Of a stretch of 20,453 nucleotides of DNA, positions 1 through 4,842 are shown one piece after another. A model generated the notes under the pieces. It was not told the DNA's origin and made no database searches. It worked only from the letters and a program-made list of their open reading frames with translations. A program made the position numbers and the translations under genes. The DNA is from a virus. Within the stretch, counting starts at the first letter, position 1, and the number at the start of each line of letters is the position of its first letter. The DNA lies in the IMG/VR virus record IMGVR_UViG_3300031631_000037, positions 1-20,453 of that record; one strand, written 5' to 3'.

Positions 1-787
1 TATCGATTTCATAAGAAAAATCTACAGAACTATTAAATTCCCATCCTCTCCTTCCCGTGATATTATTTAATTCAATAATATTATTTATAGAATTTATAAT
101 ATCTCGTCGATTATGTAATTCAATATCAGATGTTGTTAATGTAGATAAATTATTTGAAACTAATTCACGTTGATTATTTAATTCAATATCCGAAACATAA
201 CATAATGTAACAAGAGTTGATACTAATTCTCTTGTTAATATTTCAATAGCATTAACAATAGATGTTGTAACTATAGTAGATGTATTTGAATATAGAAGTC
301 TTTCAAAAGAAACATCTATTGGTGAGGTTATAATTGGTATTGAAATATTAGAAATAAATTCTCTATCTATAGCAATTACTATATCTGAAAGTGATAAAGC
401 AACAGATAGATTGGAAAGGAAATCTCTTTGTGATTTCCCCATAATATCAGATGTATTAATTGTTGCATAAACATTTGACAATAGATAGTGAGATGTAATT
501 TCAATTGCATCAATAACAGATGTTGATAATGTTATTATTACATTTGAATTCAATTCACGAGTTGTAACTTCTATTGCATCAATTTCAGAAACAATAACAG
601 AAGTAGATAAGTTTGAAATTAACTCTCTGTCAACAGTTACTTCACTAAATTTAGGAACATTAAATAAGTCTTCAATGGACGTTGTTAATTTAGACGAAAT
701 TAAATCAGCATAATAAAACCCAATATCATTATAACCAAATACCTTAAATTTTTGTTCAATAGAAGCTACTAAATTATATGTCACCAT
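1..787 (-). CDS. Repeat protein, probable virion or fibre protein, partial (C-terminus off the left edge)
   Basis: An uninterrupted frame starts at an ATG at 787 and stays open to base 1, giving 262 residues with no stop. The start is supported by an AGGA Shine-Dalgarno 7 nt upstream and a TATAAATA box 54 nt upstream. After a unique head of about 50 residues, the protein consists of nine imperfect repeats starting near residues 54, 77, 100, 121, 142, 163, 186, 207 and 228. Their spacing is 21 or 23 residues and the core is R-[ED]-[LF]-x-S-N followed by Ser/Thr/Ile/Val-rich residues and S-[DE/x]-I. No signal peptide or membrane segment is seen. I do not recognise the family. A regular repeat array behind a late-type promoter, in a late structural region, suggests a virion or fibre component, which is inference. 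The frame itself is secure; the function is not. Confidence 0.8.
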   Translation of the reverse strand, partial: MVTYNLVASIEQKFKVFGYNDIGFYYADLISSKLTTSIEDLFNVPKFSEVTVDRELISNLSTSVIVSEIDAIEVTTRELNSNVIITLSTSVIDAIEITSHYLLSNVYATINTSDIMGKSQRDFLSNLSVALSLSDIVIAIDREFISNISIPIITSPIDVSFERLLYSNTSTIVTTSIVNAIEILTRELVSTLVTLCYVSDIELNNQRELVSNNLSTLTTSDIELHNRRDIINSINNIIELNNITGRRGWEFNSSVDFSYEID

Positions 788-840
788 TATTTTAGTCCTT
801 CATACCGTATATTTGGAGTTCATATAACATATTTTGCTCC

Positions 841-848
841 TATTTATA
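841..848 (-). promoter_or_regulatory. T4-type late promoter box TATAAATA
   Basis: The minus strand carries an exact TATAAATA, the T4 late promoter consensus. It overlaps the stop codon of the PAS gene and lies 54 nt upstream of the ATG of the left-edge repeat protein. This would give that gene its own late transcript. The same octamer also occurs by chance inside genes in this AT-rich DNA (for example 82-89, 2139-2146, 3178-3185), so position rather than sequence is the main support. Confidence 0.45.
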
Positions 849-1602
849 ATTTATTATCGAGTATTTTGTTGTTATCTGAACACACATAACAAATATCACC
901 ACAATCTGGATTAGGATTAGGACAAATATGTTTAAACACATTACATTGTTTTACTGATGGTGAAATAGCATAACAAAACACAGAAGGAGCGTGATATAAA
1001 CTAACTGCTTTATCCTCATAAATCCATCTATTCAATTGTTGAACTAAAATATCTGCTTGAGATGTCATAACCCAACCAATACCGACTGAACCATTAAAAT
1101 TACCTAATGAATCAAATTGTGGAGTTTTAATAACATACAATAGGACTTCTGTTCCTTCTACTATTCCTGCTTCAAGAAAGTGAATTGGTTTAGTTTTATC
1201 CCTTATATAATCATCTGACATATTACAAATTTCACCAAACGTATTCTGAATATCATAACCACGAAAAAGATCTACTATTAATTCGGTATCAGTTTTACCT
1301 ACTATATAATCAAGACATTCCGTAGTACCTTCAAATCCAAAGAAACTCTTACAGTGTAGTTTATTAGCAAGGAGATAATTATTATCTACATCCTTCGTCC
1401 AAACTAAAGCTCCCATCGATTCGGTCAAAGTGCTTAGTGCTGAAACATAATTACGATGCCATTCGGTCAGATTCAAATATTCTTCTTTTAATATTCTAAT
1501 ATTCTTTCGTTGTTCTTTTATTTCAATTGTTAATGCTTTTGATGCAATTTCAGGACGAAAGAAGTTTCTTAATGATTGTTTTATAGACAGTTTAGTCATC
1601 AT
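844..1602 (-). CDS. Phage PAS-domain protein with Cys-rich tail
   Basis: This 252-residue protein has a charged, probably coiled-coil N-terminus (about 20-55), then a PAS-like sensor fold at about 62-180. PAS hallmarks are the W-T-K-D-x-D-N-N-Y-x-x-A-N strand/helix start, the V-G-K-T-D-x-E segment and the L-G-N-x-x-G-S-V-G-I-G final strands. The tail (210-241) has six cysteines, including C-x3-C-x2-C at 234-241, which might bind metal. There is no kinase, cyclase or DNA-binding output domain. Its start overlaps the stop of the holin-like gene by one base (TAATGATG), so the two are translationally coupled. A second ATG at 1599 sits at better spacing (7 nt) from the GGAG. PAS proteins sense ligands, redox or light; what this one senses is unknown. 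The PAS call is good, the role in phage is not established. Confidence 0.75.
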   Translation of the reverse strand: MMTKLSIKQSLRNFFRPEIASKALTIEIKEQRKNIRILKEEYLNLTEWHRNYVSALSTLTESMGALVWTKDVDNNYLLANKLHCKSFFGFEGTTECLDYIVGKTDTELIVDLFRGYDIQNTFGEICNMSDDYIRDKTKPIHFLEAGIVEGTEVLLYVIKTPQFDSLGNFNGSVGIGWVMTSQADILVQQLNRWIYEDKAVSLYHAPSVFCYAISPSVKQCNVFKHICPNPNPDCGDICYVCSDNNKILDNKL

Positions 1603-1856
1603 TATTCTCCTTTAATACCGACAGTAGTTCGGTCTATTTTATGATAAGCAGATGTTGAGTTAGCTGTGTTATTATTAATATTTGAATATATTGAAGAAAC
1701 ACCAGAGCCAAACAGAACAATTATAATACCTATCACGAGTTTAGAGACAAGACTCAAAGTAGCTGCATTAGTATGAACAATCTCAGCTAAATCCTCTAAT
1801 TTTTTGGAGTGATTGTCTAACTCAGTAAATACTCTACTCGTTATTCTATCATCCAT
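1602..1856 (-). CDS. Holin-like small membrane protein
   Basis: This 84-residue protein has a charged, probably helical N-terminus (1-30), one hydrophobic segment at about residues 36-57 (V-S-K-L-V-I-G-I-I-I-V-L-F-G-S-G-V), and a short polar Asn/Thr-rich tail. This resembles single-TM XhlA-like or pinholin-like lysis proteins. It lies directly downstream of the endolysin, where phage holins often sit. An AGGTGG Shine-Dalgarno lies 4 nt before the ATG, and the stop overlaps the next gene (TAATG). A 14-codon ORF with a good ribosome site overlaps its start. Holin families share little sequence, so the call rests on size, topology and neighbours. A spanin component or an unrelated membrane protein remains possible. 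Confidence 0.6.
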   Translation of the reverse strand: MDDRITSRVFTELDNHSKKLEDLAEIVHTNAATLSLVSKLVIGIIIVLFGSGVSSIYSNINNNTANSTSAYHKIDRTTVGIKGE

Positions 1857-1893
1857 GAGTCCACCTATTTCTTTTAGTATTTGTCTTAGTCAT
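1849..1893 (-). CDS. Possible 14-codon leader ORF upstream of the holin-like gene
   Basis: The minus strand has AAAGGA, 7 nt, then an ATG at 1893 opening a 14-residue frame (M-T-K-T-N-T-K-R-N-R-W-T-H-G) that ends in TGA at 1849. The stop lies just past the holin-like ATG (1854-1856) in another frame. The ribosome site is stronger than the holin's own, so the peptide could couple or delay holin translation. This is too short to prove by sequence alone and may be chance. Confidence 0.25.
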   Translation of the reverse strand: MTKTNTKRNRWTHG

Positions 1894-1917
1894 TTTAGAA
1901 TCCTTTCTCAAATAAAG

Positions 1918-2469
1918 TTAAAACTTTATTCTATTCAACCACCCTCTAATAAATACTTCTTGGGATTCATTTGCTTCAACAATATCTATATAATGTTTAG
2001 CTTTGAGGAGTAGAATCAATTTTAGTAAATATGCTTCTGTGTCTGTACTTAAATATTTATCAATCATACTTATCGTCTTATTTCCAATTAATCCATCTAC
2101 AATTAAATTATCATAAGTATGTTCTTCTCTGTTTAATATATTTATAGAACGTTGAAGAATCTTTCCAGCAGTTCTAACTCCCATATTAACCGAAATATCA
2201 AATAACTCTATTGCTGAATTAGAAATCTTTTTACTTATTTCGTCGAGTTTTAAGATATCCCAGAACTTTCCTTTATAGAAATCTTTAACTTCATTGTCTA
2301 AATCAACCATAGATTTGAAGTCGGTTTTGTCGAGTTTAATCCAACCTTTCCATTCTGGATGAAATACTCTTGAAATACCATTGAATGTTTCTCCACCACG
2401 ATCAGAAGGATGATTTGAATATCCTCCTTCATGAGATATTGTTATTTTATATGCTTTATTGAAACTCAT
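1918..2469 (-). CDS. Endolysin, GH108-type N-acetylmuramidase
   Basis: This 183-residue protein would cut the glycan backbone of peptidoglycan at the end of infection. Residues 11-33 carry the GH108 signature: H-E-G-G-Y-S-N-H-P-S-D-R-G-G-E-T-x-x-G-I, with Glu14 as the expected catalytic acid. A central W/Y-rich section follows (about 60-75, F-Y-K-G-K-F-W-D). The C-terminal half (about 85-183) looks like the peptidoglycan-binding partner domain usual in this family (N-M-G-V-R-T-A, then D-G-L-I-G-N-K-T). Length fits the family. There is no signal peptide, so it would depend on a holin, and a one-TM protein lies just downstream. The start has only a weak GTGAG ribosome site. Confidence 0.88.
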   Translation of the reverse strand: MSFNKAYKITISHEGGYSNHPSDRGGETFNGISRVFHPEWKGWIKLDKTDFKSMVDLDNEVKDFYKGKFWDILKLDEISKKISNSAIELFDISVNMGVRTAGKILQRSINILNREEHTYDNLIVDGLIGNKTISMIDKYLSTDTEAYLLKLILLLKAKHYIDIVEANESQEVFIRGWLNRIKF

Positions 2470-2648
2470 TTTTTACTCACTTATTTTTATTTTTCACTAA
2501 ACTGGTACTTTACTATTACTTTGTGATTAAAACATTGAAAACGTCACTTTCCGTGATTTCCTGTTTCTTAACTAATTGATATCATTAGACTAATTTTAGT
2601 GAAAACCACTTTTAATAATTAAAACCACCATCAGTAACTATGAATAGC
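2470..2648. other. Non-coding gap between the 180-residue gene and the endolysin
   Basis: This 179-nt stretch has no plausible gene on either strand. It holds an 11-bp perfect inverted repeat (2491-2501 TTTTCACTAAA and 2595-2605 TTTAGTGAAAA) with arms 93 nt apart. No clear terminator hairpin with a U-tract and no TATAAATA box were found. It is the natural boundary between the DGR cassette and the lysis genes and may hold a promoter or a processing site. Confidence 0.4.
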
Positions 2649-3191
2649 CTATAGTTTATCGAGATATCTGGTTTTAACAATATCAGCGAACTCCATTTCA
2701 TCAGCAAATACACTACTGATTTTTTCTAATTGATTTGGCTCAACATCAACTCGTAATTTAGCGTCTGGATTCATTAACATCTGTGCACATGCGGCAATAT
2801 TATTACCATGAGATAAATTAGACTTCTGTGTTGCAGTTAATACTGAATAAATATCAGCAACTGCATATGCCAACCATTGAATTACCTGTTTAGTATCAAC
2901 GAAATCATCCTCTAATCCCTTCTTATTTCTGATATCTTCTCTTACGAATTTCTTGATATTACTTAATGATCTCTGTTTCTTCAAATTCACTATTTGGTCT
3001 TCAGTTAATGAAACAATTTCCATTTGTATTTCATTAGGTTGATTAGTTAGATCTAATTCAGTATCACTATGAATAAATGTATATTCTCCTATTTCACCTA
3101 AATTAAGAATATTAACTTCATCTATTTGTCTATGATTAATAGTTGTTCCATTCGGTCCATCTGTTTGATAAACTATATATTTATAATGCAT
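2649..3191 (-). CDS. Conserved-looking hypothetical protein next to the DGR reverse transcriptase
   Basis: I do not recognise this 180-residue protein. The N-terminal half (1-60) is polar with short strand-like segments. Residues 65-100 are charged and helical (D-Q-I-V-N-L-K-K-Q-R). The rest is helical with an Ala-rich segment near 110-120. There are no membrane segments or signal peptide. Its ATG lies inside the last codons of the RT gene (11-nt overlap), with a good GAAGGAAG ribosome site, so the two are probably translationally coupled. It could be a fibre assembly factor, a small virion protein or an accessory of the retroelement; the sequence does not decide. Confidence 0.7.
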   Translation of the reverse strand: MHYKYIVYQTDGPNGTTINHRQIDEVNILNLGEIGEYTFIHSDTELDLTNQPNEIQMEIVSLTEDQIVNLKKQRSLSNIKKFVREDIRNKKGLEDDFVDTKQVIQWLAYAVADIYSVLTATQKSNLSHGNNIAACAQMLMNPDAKLRVDVEPNQLEKISSVFADEMEFADIVKTRYLDKL

Positions 3192-4188
3192 ATTCTTCCT
3201 TCGTTTCTTTGATTAAATTTTTCATGTTTGTATAATTACAAGTAAGTTTAGCATGTCCAAGTATTGAATTTAATGAAATAAATTCTCCTCGTTTCAATGC
3301 CATATAAAATCTATATATTGAACGTTTACGTAACATTTTCTTATGTTGATATGTTCTATAACCCACAAAATTTGTTCCAGTCTTAATTTTAGATATACGA
3401 AATTTAGATAATTCTAATTCAAGATGTTCTTTGATATATTTATCAATCATATGAAGATAATTAGTTGCTTGTTCCTTAGACAACCCAAGTAATATAAAAT
3501 CGTCTACATATCTAACATATTTCTTTACTTTGAGAACTCGTTTAATATAATGATCTATTCTATCAAGATATATTAAACCATATAATTGTGATAATAAATT
3601 ACCCACATATAATCCTTCATCATCTTTCGAAACAAATAACATCATGAGATCAAGAAGACTATTATCTTTTATTTTACGAGAAAGTCTATCACGCAATATT
3701 ATGTGATTCACACTATAATAATACTTGCGTATGTCTAATTGTAAATAATATGATTCTGAATCAGAAGAACGCATAAACTTCTGTACTTGTGCACTCGCTT
3801 TATGCGTTCCCTTACCTTTTCTACAACCATAACTATCAAAAATGAATCCTTTATCGAATTCATCATAAACAAGATCATATATGGTATGTTGCACTATACT
3901 ATCTCTAAATGTAGGAGCAACTATAAGTCGTTCCTTTGGTTCAAATATCTTAAACTCTCTATAACCAGATGGTGTATAAGTTTTATTAGATATTTCTTCT
4001 GATAGTTTTTGTAGGTTTCGTCCTATGTCTTTCTCAAAATCATAAACTGCTTTTTTGGTTCTTTTAGTTTTTCTGGCATTAAGATAACCATTGTATAAAT
4101 TATCAATATTAGCTACTTGAGTTAAGGAACAAGAATATAATTCAGTCTTGCCCTCAGTAAATTTCGTCAATTCGACAGGAAGTGCCAT
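3181..4188 (-). CDS. DGR-type reverse transcriptase
   Basis: This 335-residue enzyme copies TR RNA into adenine-mutagenised cDNA. The order of motifs is typical of DGR RTs. At about residues 87-125 are I-V-A-P-x-F-R-D and the hallmark F-D-S-Y-G-C-R-K-G-K-G-T-H-K-A. Motif A is L-D-I-R-K-Y-Y-Y (catalytic Asp152). The G-N-L-L-S-Q block (about 206-211) has Ser-Gln where retroviral RTs have Gln-Gly, a DGR trait. The catalytic box is Y-V-D-D (227-230), followed by N-F-V-G-Y-R. There is no RNase H, maturase or endonuclease domain. I chose the ATG at 4188, which has GGAG 8 nt upstream. The in-frame ATG at 4215 lacks a ribosome site and lies only 12 nt past TR. The gene follows TR and overlaps the next gene by 11 nt. 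Confidence 0.93.
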   Translation of the reverse strand: MALPVELTKFTEGKTELYSCSLTQVANIDNLYNGYLNARKTKRTKKAVYDFEKDIGRNLQKLSEEISNKTYTPSGYREFKIFEPKERLIVAPTFRDSIVQHTIYDLVYDEFDKGFIFDSYGCRKGKGTHKASAQVQKFMRSSDSESYYLQLDIRKYYYSVNHIILRDRLSRKIKDNSLLDLMMLFVSKDDEGLYVGNLLSQLYGLIYLDRIDHYIKRVLKVKKYVRYVDDFILLGLSKEQATNYLHMIDKYIKEHLELELSKFRISKIKTGTNFVGYRTYQHKKMLRKRSIYRFYMALKRGEFISLNSILGHAKLTCNYTNMKNLIKETKEEYAL

Positions 4189-4226
4189 CCCTATGTCTCC
4201 AGTATTTATTTGCATAATATCAGGGG

Positions 4227-4350
4227 AAAAATAGTCGGAACACCGGAAACCATTATTGTTATTATCATTAGTCCGGTTATTGTTGAAGTTACGGTTGAAC
4301 AGACCCGCATTAGCAGAATTGTTCCAGTTACCACAGCATTGAACATTATA
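4227..4350 (-). repeat. DGR template repeat (TR)
   Basis: The core TR, plus-strand 4231-4347, aligns without gaps to VR at 4849-4965 (offset 618). There are 21 mismatches and all fall at plus-strand T, that is, adenine in the transcribed TR; 36 such adenines exist. No other base differs. At the IMH-like end, position 4230 is the first non-adenine difference, as expected for an IMH versus IMH* boundary. Read in the VR frame, TR encodes C-C-G-N-W-N-N-S-A-N-A-G-L-F and then an Asn-rich run ending N-G-F-R-C-S-D-Y. It has AAC/AAT codons at nearly all variable sites, which avoids stop codons after adenine mutation. TR lies between avd and the RT gene, the same order as in Bordetella phage BPP-1. 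Confidence 0.95.
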
Positions 4351-4362
4351 AGGACACTCCCT

Positions 4363-4406
4363 TTCATTCTTAGTTCATTCTTAGTTCATTCTTAGTTCAT
4401 TCTTAC
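4363..4406 (-). repeat. Four tandem 11-bp repeats between avd and TR
   Basis: The plus-strand unit TTCATTCTTAG is repeated four times back to back (4363, 4374, 4385, 4396), with the last base of the fourth unit changed. The avd stop codon (4403-4405) lies in the fourth unit. On the transcribed strand each unit reads CTAAGAATGAA, so every copy brings a stop and an ATG. The array sits about 15 nt upstream of TR in the RNA and would form part of the leader of the template RNA. Slippage is a likely origin; a role in folding, Avd/RT binding or blocking ribosomes from TR is inference. Confidence 0.85.
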
Positions 4407-4792
4407 TTTAATTCTGATTTAATCCATCCACCAATCATCGCTCCTACTTCATTTACCATCGATGACATAAATAGATATTTTCTGTTTGCCTCATTTTCAG
4501 TGTTACTATGTTTTCCATTTTTGCAATAGAAATAATTTAATTCGTGTGCTAACTTAAATAACATTCTTAGTTGCTCATGTTTGACATCTAATGTCGTAAG
4601 TGTTGTTTTCTTATGATATCGCTTCTGACATTCAGTTACTAAATTGTATATATCATACATCACGTTTCTAATTTGTTGAGCTAATCCATATTTCTCATAT
4701 TTTGGAAAATGATTTAGGTATATACTCGCTTGTGTTATCATTTTCAAAAGCTTAACATGAAGATTAACTTCTGGGTTTTTTGTTTTACTCAT
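4403..4792 (-). CDS. avd: Avd, DGR accessory variability determinant
   Basis: This 129-residue protein is all-helical in appearance, matching the four-helix-bundle Avd family in length (about 120-130) and position. A recognisable family segment lies at about residues 28-50: H-F-P-K-Y-E-K-Y-G-L-A-Q-Q-I-R. It is followed by Lys/Arg-rich helices and a C-terminal helix with G-A-M-I-G-G-W-I-K. In BPP-1, Avd forms a pentameric barrel with a basic surface that binds the RT and template RNA and is needed for mutagenic homing. Here it lies between the target gene and TR. Its ribosome site AGGTC lies inside a duplicated octamer (plus-strand ATTGACCT at 4793-4800 and 4801-4808). The call is by family resemblance plus context. 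Confidence 0.88.
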   Translation of the reverse strand: MSKTKNPEVNLHVKLLKMITQASIYLNHFPKYEKYGLAQQIRNVMYDIYNLVTECQKRYHKKTTLTTLDVKHEQLRMLFKLAHELNYFYCKNGKHSNTENEANRKYLFMSSMVNEVGAMIGGWIKSELK

Positions 4793-4811
4793 ATTGACCT
4801 ATTGACCTATT

Positions 4812-4831
4812 ATGGGAGCTATCGCTCCCAT
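4812..4831 (-). promoter_or_regulatory. Hairpin/cruciform downstream of VR, 8-bp stem with 4-nt loop
   Basis: ATGGGAGC (4812-4819) and GCTCCCAT (4824-4831) form a perfect 8-bp stem around a 4-nt loop; on the coding strand the loop is GATA. It starts 11 nt past the stop codon of the target gene. In phage DGRs such as BPP-1, a hairpin or cruciform of this size just 3' of VR is known to be needed for efficient homing, and the loop here fits the GRNA type as I recall it. There is no U-tract, which argues against a simple terminator. Confidence 0.8.
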
Positions 4832-4842
4832 TTACACAAAAA

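Noticed and set aside
82-89. Further TATAAATA boxes (also 2139-2146 and 3178-3185) as late promoters
   Set aside because: They lie inside coding frames without a gene start at suitable distance, and such octamers are expected by chance in DNA this AT-rich.
2491-2605. 11-bp inverted repeat as an attachment site or operator
   Set aside because: The arms are 93 nt apart and AT-rich, with no integrase or regulator gene nearby; only noted as part of the gap.
4210-4395. Plus-strand ORF of 61 codons over TR
   Set aside because: It is the antisense of TR and the tandem repeats. Its low stop density comes from the Asn-codon bias of TR, and no ribosome site is seen.
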